Part shown: piece after piece, positions 13,213 through 19,844 of the stretch
Layout: every line of letters starts with the position of its first letter
How positions within the stretch are numbered: the stretch's first letter is position 1
Origin: an uncultured Collinsella sp.
GTDB lineage: Bacteria; Actinomycetota; Coriobacteriia; Coriobacteriales; Coriobacteriaceae
Length of the DNA stretch: 19,890 nt
NCBI GenBank assembly: GCA_900544385.1
Contig: UQVD01000034.1
Location: 1-19,890, forward strand
Direction of reading: 5' to 3'
The notes under the pieces: generated by a model
What the model saw: the letters and a program-made list of their open reading frames with translations, nothing else
What the model was told of the DNA's origin: nothing
Databases searched by the model: none
Translations under genes and position numbers: made by a program

Positions 13213-13698
13213 ATGCAATGCGATAGCACATCCCCACTGTCCCGCGAGACCGATGCACCCGAAACCATCGTCAAGCTGGAATGCGACATCGACGACGCGT
13301 CGCCCGAGGTGCTCGCCTACGCTGCCGACCGCCTGCGCGAGGCGGGTGCGCGCGAGGTGCATTGGCTGCCCCTCTATTGCAAGAAAGGCCGCCCCAGCTG
13401 GCAGCTACAGGTAATCTGTGCTCACGAGGATATCGAGCGTCTGCAGACGATCATCTTTTTGGAAACCACGACCAACGGCATCCGTCGCCAGGTTATGGAG
13501 CGCGTTTGCCTACCACGCCGCTTTGAGCGCGTAACGACGCCATGGGGCGAGGTGTCCGTTAAAGTGGCCACCCTGCCCGACGGCAGCGAGCGTGCAGCAC
13601 CCGAGTACGAGGACTGCGCTCGCCTTGCCCGTGAGCACAATGTGCCGCTCCAGCGCGTGATGCAAGCGGCCCAGAGCGCGGCACTGCGATTTGAGTAA
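13213..13698 (+). CDS. Stand-alone LarC C-terminal-domain (LarC2-like) protein
   Basis: This 161-residue protein matches the C-terminal half of LarC (formerly DUF111), the nickel-inserting protein that completes the nickel-pincer cofactor. Matching segments are KLECDIDDASPEVLAYAADRL, GAREVHWLPLYCKKGRP, IIFLETTTNGIR and APEYEDCARLAREHNVPL. ATG 13213 is chosen because GGAAAGGA (13195-13202) precedes it. The in-frame ATG at 13174 lacks a ribosome-binding site, and the frame further upstream lies antisense to the phosphatase. No LarC1-like N-terminal domain is encoded upstream, and no larA, larB or larE is in the window. The first ~20 residues look unstructured. Its role without LarC1 is unknown. 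Confidence 0.75.
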   Translation: MQCDSTSPLSRETDAPETIVKLECDIDDASPEVLAYAADRLREAGAREVHWLPLYCKKGRPSWQLQVICAHEDIERLQTIIFLETTTNGIRRQVMERVCLPRRFERVTTPWGEVSVKVATLPDGSERAAPEYEDCARLAREHNVPLQRVMQAAQSAALRFE

Positions 13699-13758
13699 CG
13701 CGGCCGGTGGCGACATCCTGCGCCCAGCCATATCAACCCCATTCGAAAGGATCTCCCC

Positions 13759-14307
13759 ATGAAATACCTCATCGCCTCCGACATCCATGGCTCGGCATAT
13801 TGGACCGAGCGCCTGGTCGCCGCCATCGAATCCGAGCAGCCCGACCGCATCGTGCTGCTGGGCGACCTGCTCTACCACGGTCCGCGCAACGACCTGCCGC
13901 GCGATTACGCCCCCAAGCGCGTAATCCCGCTGCTCAACGCCCTGGCCGACCGCATCATCGCGGTGCGCGGCAACTGCGATGCCGAGGTCGACCAGATGGT
14001 CCTCGACTTTCCCGTCATGGCCGACTACGCCACGCTGTTCGACGAGACCGGCCGCGAGCTGTTCCTGACGCACGGCCATGTCTTTGGCGCCGGCATGCAC
14101 AACAGCGTCGACCACGCGCCCGCGCTGCCCGGGGGCTCCGCGCTCGTCTACGGTCACACGCACATCAAGGTCAACGAGGAAAGCGCCGCGCACCCGGGCC
14201 TGTGGCTCTTCAACCCCGGCAGTGTGAGCATTCCCAAGGACGGTACGCACAGTTACGGCATCTACGAGGGCGGCGCGTTTCGCCACGTGATCCTGGAGGA
14301 GGACTAA
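13759..14307 (+). CDS. yfcE: YfcE-type metallophosphodiesterase
   Basis: This 182-residue protein is a calcineurin-like phosphoesterase of the YfcE/MJ0936 family. All metal motifs are present: Asp8 and His10 (ASDIHG), Asp36 (LLGDLLYHGPRN), Asn72 (VRGNCDAEVDQM), His105/His107 (THGH) and His133/His135 (YGHTH). It ends with the family signature FNPGSVSIPK. The stretch GDLLYHGPRNDLPRDYAPKR is almost that of E. coli YfcE. Family enzymes hydrolyse phosphodiesters in vitro; the natural substrate is not established. ATG 13759 follows GAAAGGA. It is 60 bases after the LarC-like gene and 2 bases before mazG, probably one operon. Confidence 0.9.
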   Translation: MKYLIASDIHGSAYWTERLVAAIESEQPDRIVLLGDLLYHGPRNDLPRDYAPKRVIPLLNALADRIIAVRGNCDAEVDQMVLDFPVMADYATLFDETGRELFLTHGHVFGAGMHNSVDHAPALPGGSALVYGHTHIKVNEESAAHPGLWLFNPGSVSIPKDGTHSYGIYEGGAFRHVILEED

Positions 14308-14309
14308 CC

Positions 14310-15170
14310 ATGGCGCAGCACATGACTCAGCAAAATGCCGAGGGCTCGCGCGATCTGTCCACGCTGGTAGACGCGTCGGCCGAGCTGCAGCATCTGGTGC
14401 AGACCGTCTGGCGTCTGCGTCAGCCAGATGGCTGCCCGTGGGACCGTGAGCAGACGCACCGCAGCATTGGCAAGAACATGATCGAGGAGGCCTACGAGGC
14501 ACTCGACTGCATCGAGGCGGACGACGCGGTTCACCTGCGCGAGGAGCTGGGTGACGTGCTCATGCAGGTCGTGCTGCATGCGCAGATTGCTGCCGACGCC
14601 GGCGAGTTTACGCTGGCCGACGTGGCGCGCGATATCGACGCCAAGCTCATTCGCCGTCATCCGCACGTGTTTGGCGATGCGGATGCCGACAGCTCCGACG
14701 AGGTACTCAAGATTTGGGACGAGGTCAAGCTTGCCGAGAAAGCCGCCAAGGACAAGGCCGTGGCGGCGGGCGAGGCCGCGCCCGAGGGTCTGCTCGATGG
14801 CGTGCCCACGCATCTGCCGGCGTTGATGCAGGCGCAGAAGGTGTCACGCAAGGCGGCCGCCGTAGGCTTTGAGTGGGAGACGGTCCAGGACGTGTGGGAC
14901 GAGGTCGCCGAGGAACGTGCCGAGTTTGAGGCCGAGGCCCCCGGAACGCCCGAGCGCGAAATGGAGTTTGGCGATCTGCTCTTTGCCCTGGTCAACGTTG
15001 CGCGCAAGGAGGGCATTGACGCCGAGAGCGCCCTTCGTGCCAGCACGGCAAAGTTCCGCCGTCGCTGGGCCGCGATGGAGCAGATGGCGGCCGATGCTCA
15101 CGTGGATCTTGCCGAGCTTTCGACCCACGGCCTCAACGACCTGTGGGATGCCGCAAAGGCGGAGGAGTAA
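14310..15170 (+). CDS. mazG: Nucleoside triphosphate pyrophosphohydrolase MazG
   Basis: This 286-residue protein has two MazG domains and hydrolyses NTPs/dNTPs to monophosphates, a house-cleaning role that in E. coli also lowers ppGpp effects. Domain 1 shows LRQPDGCPWDREQTHRSI, then EEAYEALDCIE and REELGDVLMQVVLHAQIA. Domain 2 shows KVSRKAAAVGFEWE, EERAEFEAE and MEFGDLLFALVNVAR. The ATG follows GGAGGAGGAC at the end of the phosphodiesterase gene, 2 bases past its stop. An Ala/Asp/Lys-rich stretch links the domains. A strong terminator follows, so enolase downstream is transcribed separately, although mazG-eno adjacency is common in actinobacteria. Confidence 0.93.
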   Translation: MAQHMTQQNAEGSRDLSTLVDASAELQHLVQTVWRLRQPDGCPWDREQTHRSIGKNMIEEAYEALDCIEADDAVHLREELGDVLMQVVLHAQIAADAGEFTLADVARDIDAKLIRRHPHVFGDADADSSDEVLKIWDEVKLAEKAAKDKAVAAGEAAPEGLLDGVPTHLPALMQAQKVSRKAAAVGFEWETVQDVWDEVAEERAEFEAEAPGTPEREMEFGDLLFALVNVARKEGIDAESALRASTAKFRRRWAAMEQMAADAHVDLAELSTHGLNDLWDAAKAEE

Positions 15171-15174
15171 GACT

Positions 15175-15220
15175 GCGGGAACGACGGGCTGATACGCCTC
15201 ATCGTTCCCGCTAAATTTTT
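15175..15220 (+). terminator. Intrinsic terminator after mazG
   Basis: GCGGGAACGA (15175-15184) and TCGTTCCCGC (15202-15211) form a perfect 10-bp stem. TAAATTTTT follows, with a T-run at 15216-15220. Confidence 0.85.
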
Positions 15221-15241
15221 CGAAAATCAAGTGTATCCATC

Positions 15242-15289
15242 GGCTAACTTAGGGCATAATGCAAAAAGTGCGACATGGCTAACTTACGG
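15242..15289 (+). promoter_or_regulatory. Putative eno promoter with duplicated GGCTAACTTA element
   Basis: CATAAT at 15255-15260 is a plausible -10 box; the -35 is poor. GGCTAACTTA occurs as a direct repeat at 15242-15251 and 15277-15286, start to start 35 bases. One copy sits just upstream of the -10 and the other just past the expected transcription start. That geometry suits an operator, but no regulator is identified. Confidence 0.45.
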
Positions 15290-15359
15290 AGACGCACCGA
15301 CGGTGCACGGTCAGCCGGTCGCTTGCATCCACTACGTTTCCAAGTGAGAGGGAGACAAC

Positions 15360-16649
15360 ATGAGCGATATTTTGGACGTCTACGGTCGCGAGGTGCTCGA
15401 CAGCCGCGGCAATCCCACCGTCGAGGTCGAGGTCGTGCTCGAGGACGGCAGCTTTGGCCGCGCAATGGTGCCTTCGGGTGCTTCGACCGGTGCCTTTGAG
15501 GCATGTGAGCTGCGCGACGGCGACAAGGGCCGTTATCTGGGCAAGGGTGTCTCGCAGGCCGTCGAGCACGTCAACAACGAGTGCGCTAACGCCGTCGTAG
15601 GCCTCGACGCCTTCGATCAACGCGCCGTCGATGCCGCGCTGATTGCCGCGGACGGTACCCCCAACAAGACCAAGCTCGGTGCCAACGCCATCCTGGGCGT
15701 GTCGCTGGCCGTTGCTCGCGCCGCTGCCGAGTCGTCGGGTCTGTCGCTGTACCAGTACCTGGGCGGCGTCAACGCTCATCTGCTGCCCACACCTATGATG
15801 AATATCCTCAACGGCGGCGTGCATGCCGACAACAACGTCGACTTCCAGGAGTTCATGATCATGCCGGTGGGCGCCCCGAGCTTTGCCGAGGGCCTGCGTT
15901 GGTGCGCCGAGGTCTACCACACCCTCAAGGGCGTGCTGCACGAGGCCGGCCTGGGCGGCGGCGTGGGCGACGAGGGCGGCTTTGCGCCCAACCTCAAGAC
16001 CAATGCCGAGCCGTTCGAGTACATCACCAAGGCCGTCGAGAAGGCTGGCTTTAAGCCCGGCGTCGACTTTATGTACGCCATGGATCCGGCGTCCACCGAG
16101 TTCTACAACGCTGAGACCGGTATGTACGAGCTCAAGGGCGAGGGCGTTGAGTACACGAGCGCCCAGATGGTCGATTACTGGGAGAAACTCGTCGACACCT
16201 ATCCCATCATCTCCATCGAGGACGGCATGGCCGAGGAGGACTGGGACGGCTGGGTCGAGCTTACCCGCCGCATTGGCAACAAGGTGCAGCTGGTGGGCGA
16301 CGACCTGTTCGTCACCAACACCGAGCGCCTCAAGAAGGGCATTGAGCTGGGCGCCGCCAACGCGATCCTGGTCAAGGTCAACCAGATCGGCACGCTCACC
16401 GAGTCGCTCGAGGCCATCGAGACCGCCAAGGAGGCCGGCTACGCTTGCATCGTGAGCCACCGCTCCGGCGAGACCGAGGACTCCACGATCGCCGACCTGG
16501 TCGTGGGTGTCAACGCCGGTCAGATCAAGTCGGGCGCCCCGTGCCGCAGCGACCGTATCGCCAAGTACAACCAGCTCATCCGTATCGAGGACGAGCTTGA
16601 GGGCAGCGCGCGCTACGCCGGCAAAGCAGCGTTCTACAACATTCGCTAA
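15360..16649 (+). CDS. eno: Enolase (phosphopyruvate hydratase)
   Basis: This 429-residue glycolytic enzyme interconverts 2-phosphoglycerate and phosphoenolpyruvate, and also feeds the PEP that drives the PTS genes in this window. Family features are VLDSRGNPTVEVEV, PSGASTGAFEACELRDGD, GDEGGFAPN with Glu205 as general acid, AMDPASTEFY, SIEDGMAEEDWDGW, LVGDDLFVTN, LVKVNQIGTLTE with Lys339 as base, and SHRSGETEDSTIADL. Length is normal. ATG 15360 follows GAGAGGGAG. It is monocistronic by appearance, with its own promoter region and terminator. Confidence 0.98.
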   Translation: MSDILDVYGREVLDSRGNPTVEVEVVLEDGSFGRAMVPSGASTGAFEACELRDGDKGRYLGKGVSQAVEHVNNECANAVVGLDAFDQRAVDAALIAADGTPNKTKLGANAILGVSLAVARAAAESSGLSLYQYLGGVNAHLLPTPMMNILNGGVHADNNVDFQEFMIMPVGAPSFAEGLRWCAEVYHTLKGVLHEAGLGGGVGDEGGFAPNLKTNAEPFEYITKAVEKAGFKPGVDFMYAMDPASTEFYNAETGMYELKGEGVEYTSAQMVDYWEKLVDTYPIISIEDGMAEEDWDGWVELTRRIGNKVQLVGDDLFVTNTERLKKGIELGAANAILVKVNQIGTLTESLEAIETAKEAGYACIVSHRSGETEDSTIADLVVGVNAGQIKSGAPCRSDRIAKYNQLIRIEDELEGSARYAGKAAFYNIR

Positions 16650-16712
16650 ACAAGTGGTGCACGCGGGGGCGGGGTTGACTCGGCTCCGTTCCACTTCTGA
16701 CGGCCGCCATTG

Positions 16713-16744
16713 GGCGCTGGGCCATATGGCTCAGCGCCTTTTTT
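16713..16744 (+). terminator. Intrinsic terminator after eno
   Basis: GGCGCTGGGCC (16713-16723) pairs with GGCTCAGCGCC (16728-16738) with one G-T wobble and an ATAT loop. A run of six T follows (16739-16744). Confidence 0.9.
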
Positions 16745-16783
16745 ATGTCGAGCAAAGGCTGGCGAAGGCGGTGCGCACGCTCG

Positions 16784-16792
16784 TGCTATAAC
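16784..16792 (+). promoter_or_regulatory. Extended -10 promoter ahead of the septum-formation gene
   Basis: TGC-TATAAC fits an extended -10 (TGnTATAAT) with one mismatch; TAGAAT at 16793-16798 is an alternative. It lies between the eno terminator and the next start codon, 44 bases upstream of that ATG. Confidence 0.5.
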
Positions 16793-16835
16793 TAGAATAC
16801 TTAGCGCAAACAAACCTCAACCGCACAAGGCGCAC

Positions 16836-17600
16836 ATGGATCAGATTTACGACAACAGGTACTATTCCGCCGGTTCGCGTGAGCCGTCGCCTCGCCGTGC
16901 GCGCACGGTGCAGCTCGGTGGGTCCGCCTACGCCGGCGCCGACCGCTCCATGCAACGCCCGACAAGTACCTCGCGCCCCAATGCTCAAGTGAATACTTCG
17001 ACAGATGGACCAGTGCGCCCGGCACGTTCGACACATGCGTCGCGTCCCCCGGCCCAGGCGCACGACAGGTCGAGCAGGCCCTCGAGCCGTCTTTCGGGCT
17101 CGGACTTTATGCGCTACGCCAACGATAATGCGGTGGTCAAGGCGATCTATGACTTTACACATGGCTCTCTGCGCCCGCTGTTTATCGGTATCGTGGTGGC
17201 GCTGGCGCTCGTGAGCCTGTATTTTCCCGTACGCGACCTGTATGTGGCTAAGCGCTCGAGCGATATCTTGGCCAAGCAGGTCGAGATTCGCGAGCAATAT
17301 AACGACGAGCTGCAAAAAAGCGTCGACAAGCTGCTCTCGGAGGAGGGCATCAAGGACGCGGCGTCCGAGGACCTGGGCCTGGTAATGCCTGGCGAGACTA
17401 GGATTGATGTCTTGGGCTTGGACGATGATTCGGACTCGTCGTCGGCTGAAAAGAAGTCGTCGAACGCCAAGAAGGCCAGCGAAGTTGCCAAGGAAATCGA
17501 AGAAGTCGGTAGGGACGCGCCGTGGTACATCCAGGCGCTCGACATGCTGTTTGGATTTAACGGCGTCGAGGGCCAGACGGTCGTGTCCAACGGCGAGTAG
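16836..17600 (+). CDS. Septum-formation initiator family protein (FtsB/DivIC-like)
   Basis: This 254-residue protein has a disordered, Ser/Arg/Pro-rich N-terminal half (about residues 1-95), then one membrane helix at about 113-134 (LFIGIVVALALVSLYFPV). A coiled coil follows (about 138-170, AKQVEIREQYNDELQKSVDKLL), ending in the FtsB-like DLGLVMPGE turn. A charged Ser/Lys/Glu-rich region (about 195-225) and the short C-terminal segment PWYIQALDMLFGFNG follow. Such bitopic proteins bridge divisome subunits. ATG 16836 is in frame with an upstream ATG at 16710, which lies in the eno terminator and is rejected; the ribosome-binding site AAGG is weak. The order eno - ftsB-like - ppx is typical of actinobacteria. 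Confidence 0.8.
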   Translation: MDQIYDNRYYSAGSREPSPRRARTVQLGGSAYAGADRSMQRPTSTSRPNAQVNTSTDGPVRPARSTHASRPPAQAHDRSSRPSSRLSGSDFMRYANDNAVVKAIYDFTHGSLRPLFIGIVVALALVSLYFPVRDLYVAKRSSDILAKQVEIREQYNDELQKSVDKLLSEEGIKDAASEDLGLVMPGETRIDVLGLDDDSDSSSAEKKSSNAKKASEVAKEIEEVGRDAPWYIQALDMLFGFNGVEGQTVVSNGE

Positions 17601-17620
17601 CGCCCGGAGGGGAGCCCGCA

Positions 17621-18622
17621 ATGACAAATTGCAAACGATATAAGGTGGCCGCGATCGACCTGGGAACGGTGTCGTCGCGACTGGTGTTGGCGCAGGTCGA
17701 GGCCGGGGCGATCGTGGAATCGTCCAAGCATACCGAGATCACCGACTTGGGCGAGGGCGTGGACGCGACGGGGCGCTTTTGCGAGGCGGCCGTTGAGCGC
17801 GTGCTCGTTGCGTGCCGCATGTTTGTGGACGAAGCCCGTACCTTTGGGGCCGCGTGCGTCTGCACCACCTGCACGAGTGCCGCGCGCGATGCGTCCAATG
17901 CCGCGCTGCTGCTGGACGGTCTGCGCGATCTGGGGCTCGAACCGCAGGTGATTCCGGGCGAGGTTGAGGCGCGCCTGACGTTTTTTGGCGTGGCACACGA
18001 CTTTGCTGGCGAGCGCATCATCGTCGCCGATTCGGGCGGTGGCTCCACGGAGCTCGCGACGGGCGTCTATGCGCCTGAGCGCGGGGTCTTTGCGCTGGAG
18101 GGAACGCGCTCACTGGACATCGGTTGCCGTCGCGTGACGGAGCGGTTTTTCTCTGCGCTGCCGCCGTCGACGAATGAGCTTGCGGTTGCCGCCGCGTGGG
18201 CGAGCGAGCAGTTCTCCGCCTATTTTGAGGGCCTGCCTGTCGACTTTGAGCGCGTCGAGCGCCTCGTCGCGGTGGGCGGTACCGTCACCACGCTCGTGGC
18301 GCTGATCCACGAACTGGAGCCGTACGACTCGAGCTTTGTGCACCTGCGCGAGCTTTCGATGGAGCAGATCTCGGCCGCCATCGATCGTATATCTACGCTG
18401 GATGTGGAGGGTATCGCCGCGCTACCGGGTGTACAGCCCAAACGCGCGGGCGTGATTCTGGCTGGCGCCGTGGTAATCCGCGAGCTCATGCGAGCCGGCG
18501 GCTACAGGGCGCTTACCGTGAGCGAGAACAGCCTGCTCGCCGGCATGGCCGCCACCATCAACGAGACTCTCGACGGCGCCGCCCCCACCATCGGCTGGAC
18601 CCCGAGCCTGAGCGCCCTCTAA
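17621..18622 (+). CDS. Exopolyphosphatase / pppGpp phosphohydrolase family (Ppx/GppA)
   Basis: This 333-residue protein belongs to the ASKHA-fold Ppx/GppA family, which removes terminal phosphate from polyphosphate or pppGpp. Motifs are AAIDLGTVSSRLVLAQ (phosphate loop 1; the usual GSNS is GTVS here), CTTCTSAARDASNA, IPGEVEARLTFFG with the likely catalytic Glu, VADSGGGSTELATG at residues 135-148 (phosphate loop 2, Asp137; usually DIGGGS), and VAVGGTVTTLVAL. It is the short two-domain type, comparable with actinobacterial Ppx proteins of ~310-340 residues. ATG 17621 follows GGAGGGGAG, 20 bases after the septum gene, so they are probably co-transcribed. Which substrate dominates cannot be told. 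Confidence 0.88.
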   Translation: MTNCKRYKVAAIDLGTVSSRLVLAQVEAGAIVESSKHTEITDLGEGVDATGRFCEAAVERVLVACRMFVDEARTFGAACVCTTCTSAARDASNAALLLDGLRDLGLEPQVIPGEVEARLTFFGVAHDFAGERIIVADSGGGSTELATGVYAPERGVFALEGTRSLDIGCRRVTERFFSALPPSTNELAVAAAWASEQFSAYFEGLPVDFERVERLVAVGGTVTTLVALIHELEPYDSSFVHLRELSMEQISAAIDRISTLDVEGIAALPGVQPKRAGVILAGAVVIRELMRAGGYRALTVSENSLLAGMAATINETLDGAAPTIGWTPSLSAL

Positions 18623-18623
18623 A

Positions 18624-18694
18624 TAAGTTGCGGTGAAATAGTTCCTAAATGGGCCGGTAAACGGTATAAACAGGATCTATTCCACCGCAGCTTA
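18624..18694. repeat. Interspersed palindromic repeat, copy 2 (GTTGCGGTGAAATAG family)
   Basis: The left arm (18624-18646, with AAGTTGCGGTGAAATAG) and the right arm (18672-18694, with CTATTCCACCGCAGCTT) share the outer sequence of the copy at 11886-11954. They also keep the same A/C asymmetry in the stem. The loop differs completely and contains its own CCG/CGG mini-stem. It starts 2 bases after the ppx stop codon and may serve as that gene's 3' hairpin. Confidence 0.75.
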
Positions 18695-18710
18695 GAGTCC
18701 CACCGGCATC

Positions 18711-18751
18711 TAAAAGAAACGAGCCCGCATCCCTGGGGGACACGGGCTCGT
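18711..18751 (-). terminator. Intrinsic terminator of the tRNA-Leu transcript
   Basis: Read on the minus strand, ACGAGCCCG (18751-18743) pairs with CGGGCTCGT (18727-18719). It is followed by a TTTCTTTT tract. Confidence 0.8.
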
Positions 18752-18761
18752 AAGCGTCATA

Positions 18762-18846
18762 TGGTAGGGGCGGTGGGACTCGAACCCACAATCCTTGCGG
18801 CGAGAGATTTTAAGTCTCCTGCGTATGCCAATTCCGCCACGCCCCC
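18762..18846 (-). tRNA. tRNA-Leu (anticodon UAA)
   Basis: The minus strand reads a class II tRNA of 85 bases, starting GGGGGCGTGGCGGAATTGGC and ending CGCCCCTA plus an encoded CCA. The acceptor pair 1-72 is a G-U wobble. The anticodon loop CTTAAAA within GAGACTTAAAATCTC gives UAA. The long variable arm (CTCGCCGCAAGGAT region) and T arm GTGGGTTCGAGTCCCAC are clear. It lies 31 bases downstream of the minus-strand TPR-like gene. Confidence 0.96.
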
Positions 18847-18877
18847 GTGAGACTAGAAGTCTAGCACAAGCCGTCCG

Positions 18878-19501
18878 TTACGCGTTGACGGCCATCGAGT
18901 GTTGGCCCGACTTCTCCAGGAACTCCTGGAACTTGGCTTCGTCGCCCTTGTTCTTGTACTGCAGGGCTAGCAGGTATTCCAGGCGGCAGCTCTTGACCTT
19001 GTCGTCGCCGGCCTCCTCGAGCATGCGCTCCAGCTCGGGAATGTCGTTGTGGCGCTTGAGGATCATCGTGTCGTACATCAGTTGGCATTCGTGCGCGACT
19101 GCCTCGGCCTGGCCGCCCTCAAAGCCCTTGATCTCGTGCAGGAGCTCCTTGGACTTTTTGCGGTCCTCCTGGCCAACGTAGTAGTTAAAGGCTTTGATCA
19201 CCAGGTCGACGCGCTGCATTTTGGGCAGATTGAGCCCCAGCAGCAAATCGAACATCTCGTCGGCGCGCTTGTGGTCCTCGCGCAGCAGATAGGAGTTCAG
19301 GCGCAGGTAGTCGCGGTTATAGCGCGGGTACAGCATGCTGGTGAGTTTGCCATCGAGCAAACGATCGAACTCGTCCCACTGCTTCGCAGCCATAAGCTGC
19401 TGCAGGCGCTTAAACGTGGTGCGTTTTTTGACGCTAAAGAATACCGACACGGCGATGCAAATAATGACGACGGCGGTCCAGAGGGTGCGGGAATCGGGCA
19501 T
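18878..19501 (-). CDS. Membrane-anchored TPR-like protein of unknown function
   Basis: I do not recognise a named family. The 207-residue protein has one N-terminal membrane helix (about residues 7-24, TLWTAVVIICIAVSVFFSV) followed by the positive charges KKRTTFKR. The rest would lie in the cytoplasm if the positive-inside rule holds. From residue 30 to the end it is helical, with repeated ~34-residue units that look TPR-like: KQWDEFDRLLDGKL, DYLRLNSYLLREDHKRADEMFDLLL, and CRLEYLLALQYKNKGDEAKFQEFLEK. The start has AAGGAC upstream and a good TATAAT box further up. A scaffold or chaperone-like role is a guess. Confidence 0.7.
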   Translation of the reverse strand: MPDSRTLWTAVVIICIAVSVFFSVKKRTTFKRLQQLMAAKQWDEFDRLLDGKLTSMLYPRYNRDYLRLNSYLLREDHKRADEMFDLLLGLNLPKMQRVDLVIKAFNYYVGQEDRKKSKELLHEIKGFEGGQAEAVAHECQLMYDTMILKRHNDIPELERMLEEAGDDKVKSCRLEYLLALQYKNKGDEAKFQEFLEKSGQHSMAVNA

Positions 19502-19556
19502 ATTGGGGTCCTTAGTCGCTCATAAAGCGAGCGGTATGACAACACGTACTAGATGT

Positions 19557-19585
19557 ATTATACGCAGCGCGCAAGCAAACTGGCA
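19557..19585 (-). promoter_or_regulatory. Promoter of the TPR-like gene
   Basis: The minus strand has a perfect TATAAT at 19562-19557 and TGCCAG at 19585-19580 as a weak -35, spaced 17 bases. Transcription would start about 50 bases upstream of the ATG. Confidence 0.6.
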
Positions 19586-19624
19586 TAAAAGCTCATCGAG
19601 GCCGAGTGCCATCGCTCGCTGCGG

Positions 19625-19630
19625 TACACT
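19625..19630 (+). promoter_or_regulatory. Possible -10 box of the PTS IIB gene
   Basis: TACACT lies 34 bases upstream of the ATG. No matching -35 is visible at 16-18 bases. Confidence 0.3.
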
Positions 19631-19664
19631 TACCTAAAGTAAACCATGAAGGGAGACATTACCT

Positions 19665-19844
19665 ATGAAGAAGATTGTTTTGGCTTGCGGTGCTGGCGCT
19701 GCTACTTCCACGCTCGTTGCCCAGAAGGTCGCCACCATGCTCGACGCCAACGGTTACGCCGACAAGTACGAGATCGTGCAGTGCGCCATCTCCGAGGCCA
19801 AGGACGTTTGCGACGAGGGCGCCGACCTGCTGATCGCCACCACC
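19665..19844 (+). CDS. PTS EIIB component, galactitol type (GatB-like), 3' part missing
   Basis: The first 60 residues are genomic; the frame then runs into adapter sequence. The N terminus MKKIVLACGAGAATSTLVAQ is the phosphate-binding P-loop of galactitol/ascorbate-like EIIB proteins, with Cys8 as the phosphorylated residue. The pattern continues with YEIVQCAISEAKDVCDEGADLLIATT, where a strand-loop precedes the usual second half. The full protein should be ~95-100 residues. ATG 19665 has GAAGGGAG (19649-19656) upstream. As a likely first gene of its operon, IIA and IIC partners would be expected downstream, beyond the contig end. It is a separate PTS from the mannose-family set at the other end of the window. 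Confidence 0.85.

Noticed and set aside
13707..14309. Upstream extension of the mazG frame across the phosphodiesterase gene
   Set aside because: The YfcE-like gene occupies this stretch in another frame with all metal motifs intact; mazG homology begins after the ATG at 14310.
16710..16835. Longer N terminus for the septum-formation protein
   Set aside because: The ATG at 16710 lies in the enolase terminator, and the extended -10 at 16784 would be inside the gene.
18853..18864. Short dyad CTAGAAGTCTAG between the tRNA and the TPR-like gene
   Set aside because: The 5-base arms are too short to call an operator, and the gap is only 31 bases.
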